Counted from the first letter of the stretch, positions 1 through 9,486 are shown. The stretch is DNA of 64,000 bases from an uncultured Collinsella sp. (GCA_900541135.1 UQIG01000006.1:19712-83711), one strand, 5' to 3'. Translations and numbers: made by a program. Notes: generated by a model from the letters alone, not told the origin.

Positions 1-438
<438 letters not shown>

Positions 439-530
439 TCGGTGCGACTAGTCCCAAGCCGATCGGATCTGGTCCGGTGCGTATTCACTGTGCGGGCGGC
501 ATGACCGCACCCAACTGATTGGAGTGAACC

Positions 531-1388
531 ATGCGCAAACTGTTTTCCCGTCAGCTCATCGAGGCCCGTCACGAGATGCTGAGCATCTACGAGGCCGTCG
601 ATCTGGCCCTCCACGATGCCGTGAAGGCCTATGTGACCGACGACCGCAAGCTCGCCACCAAGACCAAGAAGCGCACGCTTTCGATTGACGCACGCTGCGC
701 CAACCTGGAGGCCGTCTGCTACAACCTGATTGCCACGCAGTCACCGGTCGCCTCCGACTTCCGCTTGCTGCAGACGATCATCTACGTCGACTTTAACCTG
801 CAGCGCATGACCGATAAGGTTCGCCAGATTTGCCGCGCCACGCGTCATATGATCAAGGCCGACATCTCGCTGCCCAAGGAGCTTGTCGGCACGGTCGAGG
901 CCGAGGCTGAGGCCGTCTACCAGGTGCTGGGCTCTTCGCTTTCTGCGCTCGTCACCAATGACATGTCCATCATCTGCAACCTGGCCGTCGAGGACGAGCC
1001 GGTGCACGCCGCTTACGAGAAGTTCTTCCGCACCTTTAACCGTATGGATACGGGCGACTTTATGGACGACGACAGCAACTATGACGACCTGCGCCGCGCC
1101 ATCATGGTTTCGCGCTACCTCGATCGCATCGCCTCGATTTCCATCGATGCCGCTTGCCGTCTGACTTTCCTGTTGACTGGTCAGCGTATGAATGCCGGCG
1201 ATATCGCCCGCACTGATGAGGATGAGCTCGAGAGCATGCGCGTGCCTTCGGGCGAGGGCGTTATCATGAGGCCCGCCGTCGACGCTCGCTACGTTGCCAA
1301 GGTGCCCGTTAACGAGGTCGGCGAGGGTCTTCGCTATCTGCTCGATCATCTTGAGGATGAGGACGATGGCGAGGACGACGAGGAGTAA
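531..1388 (+). CDS. phoU: PhoU family phosphate signalling regulator
   Basis: 285-aa protein starting MRKLFSRQLIEARHEML, the usual PhoU opening (long helix, then two three-helix PhoU repeats). PhoU links the Pst transporter to the phosphate two-component system and restrains phosphate uptake. A good ribosome site (ggag, 7 bases) precedes the ATG. It is longer than the usual ~220 aa; the extra length is an acidic tail ending in DDGEDDEE. It follows pstB directly, so co-transcription is likely. A GC-rich hairpin just downstream probably ends the operon. Confidence 0.92.
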   Translation: MRKLFSRQLIEARHEMLSIYEAVDLALHDAVKAYVTDDRKLATKTKKRTLSIDARCANLEAVCYNLIATQSPVASDFRLLQTIIYVDFNLQRMTDKVRQICRATRHMIKADISLPKELVGTVEAEAEAVYQVLGSSLSALVTNDMSIICNLAVEDEPVHAAYEKFFRTFNRMDTGDFMDDDSNYDDLRRAIMVSRYLDRIASISIDAACRLTFLLTGQRMNAGDIARTDEDELESMRVPSGEGVIMRPAVDARYVAKVPVNEVGEGLRYLLDHLEDEDDGEDDEE

Positions 1389-1425
1389 GTAATCCCGTTC
1401 GTCGAAAGATTGTAAATACCTAAGT

Positions 1426-1463
1426 GAGCGCGGCCTTGCACATGCGGGGCCGCGCTCTTGCGT
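1426..1463 (+). terminator. Probable terminator after phoU
   Basis: Perfect 10-bp stem (gagcgcggcc at 1426-1435 with ggccgcgctc at 1448-1457), followed by a weak T-rich stretch. It separates phoU from the yggS-sepF block. Confidence 0.6.
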
Positions 1464-1507
1464 TAGCATGGGACTACTTGTTTGGCTGTCAGCGGAGGCG
1501 ATTGGCA

Positions 1508-2245
1508 ATGGATAACTATTTGGACTTGATGCGCGCTCGCCGCGAGCAGATTCTGGAACGTTTTTATGCGGCGCTCGATCGCGCGGGCCGTCCCCATGAC
1601 GCCGCGCGCCTCATTGCCGTGTCCAAGACCGTTGGTGTCGATGAGACCGTTGCCGCCATCCAGGCGGGGTATCGCCATTTTGCCGAGAACCGCCCGCAGG
1701 AGCTGGTTCGCAAGCTCACGGGTCTGGCGGAGCATCCGGAGCTGCCCGAGGTGCGCTTCGATATGATCGGCAACCTGCAGACCAATAAGATCAATGCGGT
1801 GCTGGGCTCAGCCGAGCTGATTCACTCGGTGGGTTCGATGCATCTGGCGCAGGCGATCTCGAGCCGTGCTGTCCGCAAGATTGAGGCAGGCGAGCTCGCC
1901 GGCCCCCAGCGTGTGCTCATTGAGGTCAATGTAAGTGGTGAGGAGTCGAAGGGAGGCTTTTCGCCCGATGAGATTCGCGCCGCCGCGGGTGAGCTTGCGG
2001 AACTTGAGGGAATTTGCGTACAGGGGCTTATGACTATGGCGCCCCGGGGGAATAAGGATGTGGCACGCCGCACCTTTGCGGGGCTTCGTGAGCTGAGGGA
2101 TGAGCTGGAGGCGGCGCATCCCGATTTGAACCTGCCTGAGCTTTCCTGCGGCATGAGCGAAGACTTTGAGCCTGCCCTTGAGGAGGGCTCTACGCTCGTT
2201 CGCCTGGGCAGGGTAGTATTTAGCCCGGAGTTTGCAGTAAAATAA
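1508..2245 (+). CDS. yggS: YggS/YlmE family PLP homeostasis protein
   Basis: 246 aa from the ATG at 1508. The frame is open further upstream, but this start (MDNYLDLM) fits the family and has a purine-rich site before it. Motifs are those of the single-domain alanine-racemase fold: LIAVSKT with the PLP-binding Lys, FAENRPQE, IGNLQTNK, VNVSGEESKGG, GLMTMAP and LSCGMSEDFEPA. Members bind pyridoxal phosphate and buffer its pool rather than racemise alanine. In Gram-positive bacteria the gene sits next to sepF in the division cluster, as it does here. Confidence 0.92.
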   Translation: MDNYLDLMRARREQILERFYAALDRAGRPHDAARLIAVSKTVGVDETVAAIQAGYRHFAENRPQELVRKLTGLAEHPELPEVRFDMIGNLQTNKINAVLGSAELIHSVGSMHLAQAISSRAVRKIEAGELAGPQRVLIEVNVSGEESKGGFSPDEIRAAAGELAELEGICVQGLMTMAPRGNKDVARRTFAGLRELRDELEAAHPDLNLPELSCGMSEDFEPALEEGSTLVRLGRVVFSPEFAVK

Positions 2246-2305
2246 GGCTCTGAAGTGCGCACTGATTATCGGGGCGCCTGCACTAAACCGCGAGAGGACA
2301 CAACC

Positions 2306-3028
2306 ATGGGCTTCCTTGACGAGATTAAAAATAAGATGCACCTGGGCGGCCAGCAGGGTTACGACCAGGGTTATGGCCAGGACGACGACTACGGCTACGA
2401 TGACGGCTATGACGATGGCTATCAGGGCAACGGCTACAGCGGAGCTTCGGGCGAGGGCTTCTACACCCAAGACGAGCCGAGCAACGGCCTGCTTGGTCAG
2501 ACGCGCCGTGGTGAAGCTGAGTCGGTTGCCGTGTATACACGCTCCGGGCAGCTGGTCGGCGATGACTCTCGCCATGCCACGACGTATAACCCGCCTTCGC
2601 GCTCGCAGGACAGTGTTGCGAGCGGTTATCGTCCCGGTGCCTATGACACGCCGTCGAGCTACGCCGAGAACACCCGCGCCCGTGCCGCCGCTGCGCCCGC
2701 GCCTGCACCGAGCGATGCCTCGGCCTATGCGAGCAATATCATCAACGCCACACCGCAGCTGCCGGCCTATGTCCTGCGCCCCGAGAGCTATGACGACGTG
2801 GAGACCGTGGTGCGCCGCGTTCGCACCAAGCAGCCTGTCGCACTGATTTTTGTGGGCGTACGCACCGAAGTTGCCAAGCGCGTCTTGGACTTCTCTTACG
2901 GCTTTGCCTGCGGTCTGGGCGCCACGGTCAAGGAGGTGGGCGACCGCGTGTTCATGGTGCTGCCCGCCGGTTGCGAGGTCAAAGATTCCGATCTCAAGAA
3001 GCTTCGTGCCGACGGCTACCTTAAGTAA
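2306..3028 (+). CDS. sepF: Cell division protein SepF
   Basis: 240 aa from the ATG at 2306; the longer frame from 2255 lacks a ribosome site. The N-terminus MGFLDEIKNKMHLGG is the membrane-binding amphipathic helix. Residues ~15-45 are a Gly/Tyr/Asp-rich low-complexity run, followed by a variable linker. The SepF fold occupies about residues 160-240 (ETVVRRVRTKQPVALIF to the C-terminus). SepF anchors FtsZ to the membrane and bundles its filaments. It lies between yggS and yggT, the conserved order in Actinobacteria and Firmicutes. Confidence 0.93.
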   Translation: MGFLDEIKNKMHLGGQQGYDQGYGQDDDYGYDDGYDDGYQGNGYSGASGEGFYTQDEPSNGLLGQTRRGEAESVAVYTRSGQLVGDDSRHATTYNPPSRSQDSVASGYRPGAYDTPSSYAENTRARAAAAPAPAPSDASAYASNIINATPQLPAYVLRPESYDDVETVVRRVRTKQPVALIFVGVRTEVAKRVLDFSYGFACGLGATVKEVGDRVFMVLPAGCEVKDSDLKKLRADGYLK

Positions 3029-3049
3029 AGACAAGACGAGGAGATTCCC

Positions 3050-3331
3050 ATCAACATCTACACTATCGTCCAGCTGGTCAACACGCTGTTCAACTTCTAT
3101 TCCACGCTCATTGTCGTCTACTGCTTTATGACGTGGATTCCCATGAAGCAGGGTGGTTTGCTTCAGGATATTGCCGCGGTGCTTGATAGCGTGTGCGGTC
3201 CGTGGCTCAACCTGTTCCGTCGTTTCATCCCGCCGATGGGCGGTATCGATTTTTCGCCGGTCGTTGCGATTATTGCGTTGCAGTTGGTGCAGAGGCTGGT
3301 TCTGCAGCTTCTTATAGGTATACTCGTGTAG
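3050..3331 (+). CDS. yggT: YggT family membrane protein, apparently ATC-initiated
   Basis: Two-helix integral membrane protein of the YggT family (about 93 aa), with hydrophobic segments near residues 5-27 and 70-93. The first in-frame ATG (3128) would remove the whole first helix. Upstream, the frame has no ATG, GTG or TTG back to the sepF stop, but gaggag at 3038-3043 is spaced six bases from ATC at 3050 (ATC AAC ATC TAC), where family members normally have Met-Asn. I therefore place the start at ATC; ATT at 3044 is too close to the ribosome site. The gene sits between sepF and divIVA. Its role is in osmotic tolerance or division-site membrane organisation. Confidence 0.75.
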   Translation: MNIYTIVQLVNTLFNFYSTLIVVYCFMTWIPMKQGGLLQDIAAVLDSVCGPWLNLFRRFIPPMGGIDFSPVVAIIALQLVQRLVLQLLIGILV

Positions 3332-3392
3332 AACTGACTTAGTAACTTACGTCGGGCGTGTAGCGCCGAGGCGATGAAAAAGGAGACTTGTT

Positions 3393-4067
3393 ATGGCTAT
3401 TACCCCTGCAGACATCCAGGCTCAGACTTTCTCTGAGGCCAAGCGTGGCTACGATCCTGCTGAGGTCGACGTCTTCTTGGAGACGCTGTCCTCCGAGGTT
3501 GACGCTATGCTCGCTAAGATCGTTGACCTTAAGGGTCGTCTGACTGCTACCGAGCAGCAGCTTGCCGATGCACAGGCTCAGCTTGCCCAGGCTCGGGCTA
3601 CCGCCGACCAGGCCGTTCCTGCCGCCCCCGTGGCTGCTCCCGCCCCTGACTTCTCCGCTCAGGAGCGCCAGATTTCCGCTGCCCTGATCGCTGCCCAGCA
3701 GACCGCTGAGACCATCGTTAACGATGCCAACGAGAACGCTGAGCGTATCCGCAACGAGGCTGACGCCAAGGCTCGCGAGGTTATCCGCCAGGCTCTGACT
3801 GAGAAGCAGGCCGAGCTCGAGGAGATCGATCGTCTCAAGGCTTCCCGTGAGGAGTTCAAGGCCGAGTATCTTAAGCTCATCCAGCACTTCATGGACGATG
3901 CCCAGAACTCCTTCCCGGCCGACCTCATGGCCTCCACGCCGGTCGGTTCTGCCGCTTCTCCTGCAGTGACTGTTCCCGCCGAGCCGCTGCCCGTCGCTGA
4001 CCCGGTTGTCCCCGTGGCCGATCCCTTTGCCCCGATCGACAACTTTGCTGCCGACGACCTGGACTAA
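3393..4067 (+). CDS. divIVA: DivIVA domain protein
   Basis: 224 aa with an ideal ribosome site (aaaggag). The N-terminal DivIVA lipid-binding segment is clear (ITPADIQAQTFSEAKRGYDP, then EVDVFLETL). Coiled coils follow at about residues 30-65 and 85-165, separated by an Ala/Pro-rich linker. The last 50 residues are Pro/Ala/Val rich. DivIVA binds curved membrane at poles and septa and recruits growth and division factors. It is the last gene of the yggS-sepF-yggT-divIVA run and is closed by a strong terminator. Confidence 0.94.
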   Translation: MAITPADIQAQTFSEAKRGYDPAEVDVFLETLSSEVDAMLAKIVDLKGRLTATEQQLADAQAQLAQARATADQAVPAAPVAAPAPDFSAQERQISAALIAAQQTAETIVNDANENAERIRNEADAKAREVIRQALTEKQAELEEIDRLKASREEFKAEYLKLIQHFMDDAQNSFPADLMASTPVGSAASPAVTVPAEPLPVADPVVPVADPFAPIDNFAADDLD

Positions 4068-4094
4068 CATTCGGCCTACAATTTAGTGCCTAGA

Positions 4095-4124
4095 AAGGAC
4101 CCGCAGCTTGCGGGTCCTTTTTTA
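4095..4124 (+). terminator. Rho-independent terminator after divIVA
   Basis: Stem aaggacccgc / gcgggtcctt around a short loop, followed directly by a T run. Clear intrinsic terminator. Confidence 0.92.
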
Positions 4125-4233
4125 TGACTGTGCCGGGGTGCGTAACATAAAAACCAAGCCCTGCACATAGTGGCGCAGAACTCGGCGAACGGATGAACGG
4201 TCAAGGGTAGGCTTTAAGGCATGTCCCAAAAAT

Positions 4234-4764
4234 CTACTTGAGGAGGAAGTCGGGGAGGGGAATGGTGCGGGCCTCGCGATGCTCGGGATCGGCGATGTGG
4301 TCGGCAGGATAGCCACAGACGAGCATGTGATAGGGATAGACGCCCTTGGACAGATTGAACTGTTCTTGTGCCACCTCAGGCTTAAAATGGCATACCCAGC
4401 ACGTTCCCAGGCCCTGCTCGGTGGCCTCCATCATCATCTGATCACACACGATGGACGTATCGATTTCGCTGGAATTCATCTGATCATACGGGCGCACCCA
4501 AGCGTCATCGGTAACGCTGCAAATAAGGAAGACAAGCGGAGCCCCAAAGATAGACCCATCACGAGCAAACCGAGGCTGACAAGCAGCAGCCTTCTCCAGA
4601 AGCTCAGGCGTATCCAACACCATCACACGGGTTGGATGGTTATTACAAGCAGAAGGAGCAATACGCCCAGCCTCAACAATGGCATCCACCACAGCCTGCT
4701 CAACAGAACGATCCTCAAACTCGCGACAAGAATAACGACCCCGAGCCAAATCCAAATACGACAT
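4234..4764 (-). CDS. Nitroreductase family FMN enzyme
   Basis: 176-aa nitroreductase-fold flavoprotein. The N-terminal RGRYSCREF is the FMN phosphate-binding motif, and ATEQGLGTCWVC at about residues 114-125 is the second conserved segment. Short single-domain members reduce nitro compounds, quinones or flavins with NAD(P)H; the true substrate cannot be told from sequence. It stands alone on the minus strand, facing divIVA. The gene's 3' part and its upstream region are less GC-rich than the surrounding genes. Confidence 0.85.
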   Translation of the reverse strand: MSYLDLARGRYSCREFEDRSVEQAVVDAIVEAGRIAPSACNNHPTRVMVLDTPELLEKAAACQPRFARDGSIFGAPLVFLICSVTDDAWVRPYDQMNSSEIDTSIVCDQMMMEATEQGLGTCWVCHFKPEVAQEQFNLSKGVYPYHMLVCGYPADHIADPEHREARTIPLPDFLLK

Positions 4765-4938
4765 ACAAGCCCTCCAAAGCTAATAAAACAACCCAAAACT
4801 AAGCAAAAGGGTACCCAAAGCCCTATCCAGCCAATCGCTCCTCAAGGGCCAAAGTGTCCGAACGGGTACCAAAGGTCCCTTCAGCCAAATCCCCATTGCG
4901 CTAAAACTATCAGCCAAAGTTCCAATGGTGATACGTAA

Positions 4939-5022
4939 GGCGAAGGGCCGGCCACGGTTTACTTTCGAACGACTCTGCTACGCAGCCGGAGTGAGAAAGC
5001 AAACCGTGGCCGGCCCTTCGCC
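4939..5022. repeat. Long perfect inverted repeat with GGCCGGCC core
   Basis: A 22-bp arm at 4939-4960 is matched exactly by its reverse complement at 5001-5022, around a 40-base middle that can itself fold partly. It lies between the nitroreductase start and the DUF47 stop. No T run follows, so it is not a plain terminator. A second inverted repeat with the same GGCCGGCC core lies at 18743-18868. The rest of the gap (4765-4938) has no gene that I can support. Confidence 0.85.
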
Positions 5023-5042
5023 GCCGGGACACGTACCCCCAA

Positions 5043-5666
5043 TTAACTGTTCTTCATGACAATCGAATCCACAACATCGGCCACATTCTCGCAGCAGTCG
5101 GCGCAGTACTCCAGGAAGGCGTACACGTCACGCCAAGCGATGACCTCGAGCGGGTCCTTGCCGTTAACGTGCAGGTTGCGCATGGCGTTGATGTAGAGCT
5201 CGTCGGCCTCGGACTCGATGGTGTTGATCTGGATGACCAGCTCGCGCAGGGTCTTGGACTTGCGGTAGTTGGGCAGCTCGACCATCAGGTCCTTCATGGC
5301 GCGGCAGGCGTCGGTCACCTTGTGGGCGATGACGATGGCATCGGGGTGGATGCTCTGGATGTTGGTGAAGTAGACGCGCTGCACGACGCCCTCGATACGA
5401 TCGAGCACGGTGTCGAGCGAGCAGCTCATCAGGTCTAGATCCTCGCGCTCAAGCGGGGTGATAAAGGCGGTGAGCAGGGCGTCTTCGAGCTCGTGGTGCT
5501 TCTTGTCTGCCGCATGCTCAATCGCATGCATCTTATCGAGCATGTCGTGGATCTGCGCAGGGTCAAAGTTCTCAAAAATCTTGGTGAGCAGCTCTGCGGC
5601 CTGGACGGCTAGGTCGGCGCAGGCGACGTAGTTGTCAAAGTAGAACGAATCGGGTTTCTTTGCCAT
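5043..5666 (-). CDS. DUF47 / PhoU-like accessory of the Pit phosphate transporter
   Basis: 207 aa, all-helical PhoU-like DUF47 protein (opening FYFDNYVACADLAVQAAELL, acidic metal-binding helices EHAADKKHHELED and NTIESEADELY). Such proteins are encoded with low-affinity phosphate transporters and probably modulate their activity. The gene lies 66 bases downstream of pit on the same strand with its own good ribosome site, so the two are almost certainly one operon. Confidence 0.9.
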   Translation of the reverse strand: MAKKPDSFYFDNYVACADLAVQAAELLTKIFENFDPAQIHDMLDKMHAIEHAADKKHHELEDALLTAFITPLEREDLDLMSCSLDTVLDRIEGVVQRVYFTNIQSIHPDAIVIAHKVTDACRAMKDLMVELPNYRKSKTLRELVIQINTIESEADELYINAMRNLHVNGKDPLEVIAWRDVYAFLEYCADCCENVADVVDSIVMKNS

Positions 5667-5732
5667 GGGTGGTCCTTTCGAGGTGAAGATGGGCGGGCGA
5701 GGTAATGCAGTCCGGATGGACGTTCGGTTTGA

Positions 5733-6782
5733 CTAGAGGAACATCATGAACAGCTTGGCCATGACAAAGCTGATGAGTCCGCAGGCGGGGAAGGTGAAGA
5801 ACCAGGTGAACATCATGTCCTTGACGACACCGAAGTTGATGGCCGAAAGGCGCTTGACGGCACCGACGCCCATGATGGCGCAGGTCTTGATGTGGGTGGA
5901 GGACACGGGGATGCCGGTAAGGGTGGCAAGCAGCAGGTTTGCGGCGCCCGCCAGGTCGGCGGAGAAGCCCTGGTACTTTTCGAGCTTGACCATGCTCTGG
6001 CCGACGGACTTGATGATACGCTCGCCGCCCACGCTGGTGCCGATACCCATAGTGGCCGAGCACAGCAGCATAATCCAGATGGGGATGCCTGCATCGCCGA
6101 CGCTCGTCTGGCCGCTGGCAAAGGCCACGCCTAAAAAGAGCACGCCGATGAACTTCTGTCCATCCTGCGCGCCGTGCATAAAGCTCATGGCCGCAGCGCT
6201 CGCGATCTGAGCGTATTTAAAGAAGACATTGGCACGTCGCCTGTTGGCGGCGGCGAAAAGAATCGAGACGAGCTTGCACAGGACCCAGCCCATGACAAAG
6301 CCCAGGCCGATGGAGAGCGCCAGGCCGTAGATGACCTTCATCCACTCGTGGACGTTGACGCTGCTCGCGCCGCCGAGGGCGATAGCGGCACCGGTCAGGC
6401 CGGCGATAAGGCTGTGGCTTTGCGAGGTGGGGATACCAAAACGCGACGCTGTGGCGCCGTAGACGACGATGGAGAACAGCGCCGCGCAGAGGCACGCGAG
6501 CGCCATGGTGCTGTTTCCGCCAAAGTCGACGATATGCGAGATGGTATTGGCGACGCTCGCGTTAAAGTGCGTCATGATGAGCACACCGAGGAAGTTGAAT
6601 GCGGCGCTCATGAGAATGGCGGCGCGGGCGGGCATGCAACGCGTAGTGACGCAGGTCGCGATGGCGTTGGGCGCGTCGGTCCATCCATTGACGAAGATGG
6701 CGCCCAACGCGAGGATCACGGTGACGGCAAGGACTGGGTTCGACACAATTTGGCCGAGGAAGGTTGAGAACGTTACGTCCAT
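5733..6782 (-). CDS. pit: Inorganic phosphate transporter, PiT family
   Basis: 349-aa membrane protein with the duplicated PiT architecture. The first half contains GWTDAPNAIATCVTTR and the second half the paired signature SFMHGAQDGQKFIGV and GIPVSSTHIKTCAIMGVG. It is a proton or sodium symporter of metal-phosphate with lower affinity than Pst. With pst at 0-1.4 kb, the cell has both systems close together. The ribosome site before ATG 6782 is weak. Confidence 0.92.
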   Translation of the reverse strand: MDVTFSTFLGQIVSNPVLAVTVILALGAIFVNGWTDAPNAIATCVTTRCMPARAAILMSAAFNFLGVLIMTHFNASVANTISHIVDFGGNSTMALACLCAALFSIVVYGATASRFGIPTSQSHSLIAGLTGAAIALGGASSVNVHEWMKVIYGLALSIGLGFVMGWVLCKLVSILFAAANRRRANVFFKYAQIASAAAMSFMHGAQDGQKFIGVLFLGVAFASGQTSVGDAGIPIWIMLLCSATMGIGTSVGGERIIKSVGQSMVKLEKYQGFSADLAGAANLLLATLTGIPVSSTHIKTCAIMGVGAVKRLSAINFGVVKDMMFTWFFTFPACGLISFVMAKLFMMFL

Positions 6783-7032
6783 ATATGGGCTTTCTCGAAG
6801 TTTGCAGACACGTTACAAAAACATGATAAATCGTATCACCTCCTGTGGGTTTCTTTACCGAGTTCTGATGGGAGAAGTGAATTTTTTGGCACTAAAATTG
6901 AATATTAGCCCTGTTGACCGCGGGTGTTCTTTTTGCTAACACGCCATGCGGACACGTGCGATTACTACGACACTCCAAAACCACAGTCTGTTCGCTTTAC
7001 AACATGCAAACATGCGTTCGATAATAGGAGGC

Positions 7033-7371
7033 ATGGAATATCGACAGACAGATGGCAAAACTCGGCGCGTGCACAAGCAGTATGTGGACGTCGTGGCTCG
7101 CATCCTCGCGGGCGGACAGGTCGTGCCGGTCACCGTCTGCTGGGTCGACGGTCGTTGCTTTACGATTGACGAGATTGTCTCGACCACTGGGTTTGGCCTG
7201 ACGGTTCACGGCATCCGTACGGCAACCTATAAGGTGCGTTTTGGCGGGCACGCGACCGAGTTGTATCTGGAGGACCAGACGCGCGAACGACCAGATGGTT
7301 CGCAGGCCCATCTGATGCGTTGGTGGGTGTGGGCATTCGACCGTACGCTCGAGGGCGAGCGCCGTGGGTAA
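7033..7371 (+). CDS. Conserved small protein, function unknown
   Basis: 112 aa from ATG 7033, which has aggagg just before it but with very short spacing; ATG 7012 in the same frame is the alternative. The product is mainly beta-strand in appearance (VDVVARILAGGQVVPVTVCW, then YKVRFGGHATELYLED) and ends in a Trp-rich stretch RWWVWAFDR. It resembles short actinobacterial DUF6504-type proteins, but I am not certain. It stands alone, divergent from pit, with a ~250-base shared upstream region. Confidence 0.7.
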   Translation: MEYRQTDGKTRRVHKQYVDVVARILAGGQVVPVTVCWVDGRCFTIDEIVSTTGFGLTVHGIRTATYKVRFGGHATELYLEDQTRERPDGSQAHLMRWWVWAFDRTLEGERRG

Positions 7372-7455
7372 GGACGTACGGCATTCGGGTACAATGACAG
7401 GAATCTTGTCACCTGCTGCGCCGTCTTTCACGGCACTTTTTGAAAGGACGAACCT

Positions 7456-8151
7456 ATGAACGATATCCAGGGCTATCAGAACGGCCCCGTCGAGAGCGGC
7501 GCAAGCCGCGCCAAGGAGATGTCGCCGCGCGCGTACAATCTCGCCATGTCTGCCCTGATCTTCTTGGGCTTTTGCGCCATGGGCGCCGGCGCCTACTTTA
7601 CGAGCACCATGTCGTTTGCGCGCATGATGATGAGCGGCGCCGCCCTGCCGCTGGTCTTTGGCTCGTTTATTTTGACCATCGTCGGCATGGTCATGATGTC
7701 GGCCGCCGCCAGCAAGCAGTCCGTGGGCCTGTCCCTTGTGGGCTACGTAATCTTTGCGAGTACCTTTGGCCTGACCGCGTCGTTTGGCCTTGCCAACTAC
7801 GACCTGCCCACCATCAACACTGCCTTTATCGCCACGGCCGCCATCACCTTTGTCTTTGGCGCCTTGGGCGTGACGTTCCCCAAGTTTTTCCAGCGCGTAT
7901 ATGGCATCGGTTTTGGCATTCTGCTCGCAACTATTCTGGTTGAGATCGTGCTGATGTTCATGGGCGTCTCGCAGACCATCACCGACCTGATCGTGATCGT
8001 GGTGTTCGCCGGGTTTATTGGCTATGACACCTATGTTGCCACGACGGTGCCGCCCACACTGCCCAATGCCGTGCTTATGGCCTCTAACCTGTTCGTGGAT
8101 ATTATCAACGTGTTTTTGCGCATTTTGAACATCCTCGGCCGTCGCGATTAA
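7456..8151 (+). CDS. Bax inhibitor-1 / YccA family membrane protein
   Basis: 231 aa with seven predicted hydrophobic segments and the family signature near the C-terminus (FAGFIGYDTYVA, then NLFVDIINVFLRIL). Bacterial BI-1 proteins are calcium- or pH-responsive membrane channels or protease-interacting proteins; the role here is unknown. Good ribosome site (gaaagga). Single-gene unit with a terminator at 8201-8226. Confidence 0.9.
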   Translation: MNDIQGYQNGPVESGASRAKEMSPRAYNLAMSALIFLGFCAMGAGAYFTSTMSFARMMMSGAALPLVFGSFILTIVGMVMMSAAASKQSVGLSLVGYVIFASTFGLTASFGLANYDLPTINTAFIATAAITFVFGALGVTFPKFFQRVYGIGFGILLATILVEIVLMFMGVSQTITDLIVIVVFAGFIGYDTYVATTVPPTLPNAVLMASNLFVDIINVFLRILNILGRRD

Positions 8152-8200
8152 AGCGCGGCATTGCGACGCTTCCTGCCGGACACGGTAAAACGATGCGAAA

Positions 8201-8226
8201 GGCGGTCCTTCGGGGCCGTCTTTTTT
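8201..8226 (+). terminator. Terminator after the BI-1 gene
   Basis: Hairpin ggcggtcc-ttcg-gggccgtc (with G-T wobbles), then six T residues. Confidence 0.85.
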
Positions 8227-8292
8227 GTGCGCGGCGGGGTATCATGGATGGGAAAAAGCCGATAGCGGCAGCGACAGGAAAGGTGGCCACGT

Positions 8293-9408
8293 ATGGCAGA
8301 CGTCGACAACAGGAACCGTAACCGCAGGTCCAACCGAGCGGGTCAGCCCAATCCCAAGCGCGAGGCCCGTGCCAAGGCCGCCGAGCGTCACGTGGCAACT
8401 GTGTCCGAAGCGTGCGCCAAGGATATCGAGCGTTCGCTTGCCGGTGTTCGCGAGTTTGACGGTATGCCTGCCGGCTTTGTCGCGGCGATGAAGGCCAAGG
8501 TTCAGAGTGCTGTGGCCACCGAAGAACAGGTTGCCGAGGACGTCGAGGGCGCGGAGGCTGCCGAGGTCGAGGCAGCTCCTGAGCCCGTCGAGGAGCCTGC
8601 CGAGGAAATCGCCGAAGCTGAGTCCGCGCCTGCTGAGGAGCCTGCTGCGTCCCTGCCTGAGGTCACCGTGCTCGATGCCTCCGCCACGCAGGCCATCTTG
8701 GACAACGGTCGTGGCTATGCGCAGTTCTGCGACATGGCCGTGCTCGCCTTTGCCTCGTTCACCAACCCGGGCGGTGGCTATATTCAGGGTTATCTGGGCC
8801 AAGAGGCCACACTGTGCGCCGATTCGTATCTGTACAACGTTCTCGATAAGCAGCGCAAATGGTACGGCGAGAACCGTCGCCGCAACATCAACTGCGAGCT
8901 CTATCGTAACCGCGCCCTAGTGGTGCCTGCGGTGCGCTTCGACCGCAACCACGTGCATGCATACGCCGACGTGATCGTGGCCGCCGCGCCCAACGTTAAG
9001 CGCGCCCGCCAGGAGTATCGCGTGAGCGACGATGCTCTGCTGGATGCCCTGCGCGACCGCATTCGCTTTGTGCTTGCCATCTGCGACGAGCTGGGTCGCG
9101 AGAAGCTCGTGCTGGGCGCTTGGGGCTGCGACAACAACGGCTTTGACGCCGAGGCCGTGGCCGAGCTCTTCCGCAAGGAGCTCGCGTCGGGCGACTTTAA
9201 GGTCAAGCAAGTCTTCTTTGCCGTGCCTTCTACGCGCTGGGATGAGGATTTTGCCAAGTTCGAGCACGTGCTGGCAAACTTCCCCGAGCGCAACGAGGAG
9301 TCCTATGCCCAGGTTGCCGCTCGCGCTGCGGCAGCTCGCGCCGCCGAGCAGACCCAGGCTGCTACCGAGGATGATGAGGACGAGGACGATTGGCGCAAGT
9401 ACCTGTAA
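8293..9408 (+). CDS. PARG-like macrodomain protein (TIGR02452 type)
   Basis: 371 aa. Residues 1-60 are basic and 75-120 an Ala/Glu/Pro-rich linker. The C-terminal two-thirds is the microbial poly(ADP-ribose) glycohydrolase fold: FTNPGGGYIQGYLGQEATLC at 157-176 and VLGAWGCDNNGF later. Family members hydrolyse ADP-ribose polymers using a QEE pair after the GGG loop. Here the second Glu is Ala (Q170-E171-A172), so catalysis may be lost or altered. The tail is acidic (EDDEDEDDW). Single gene with an aaagg ribosome site. Confidence 0.82.
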   Translation: MADVDNRNRNRRSNRAGQPNPKREARAKAAERHVATVSEACAKDIERSLAGVREFDGMPAGFVAAMKAKVQSAVATEEQVAEDVEGAEAAEVEAAPEPVEEPAEEIAEAESAPAEEPAASLPEVTVLDASATQAILDNGRGYAQFCDMAVLAFASFTNPGGGYIQGYLGQEATLCADSYLYNVLDKQRKWYGENRRRNINCELYRNRALVVPAVRFDRNHVHAYADVIVAAAPNVKRARQEYRVSDDALLDALRDRIRFVLAICDELGREKLVLGAWGCDNNGFDAEAVAELFRKELASGDFKVKQVFFAVPSTRWDEDFAKFEHVLANFPERNEESYAQVAARAAAARAAEQTQAATEDDEDEDDWRKYL

Positions 9409-9486
9409 TTGGTACGTGCTGACAGATAGGTCGAGCCGGCGGGAGAGGCTGCTTCCGTCGGCTTTTTACTGAGCGAGGGGCTTACG

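Noticed and set aside
4279..4938. 219-codon plus-strand frame over the nitroreductase
   Set aside because: Antisense to a clear nitroreductase; tail is low-complexity and unlike protein.
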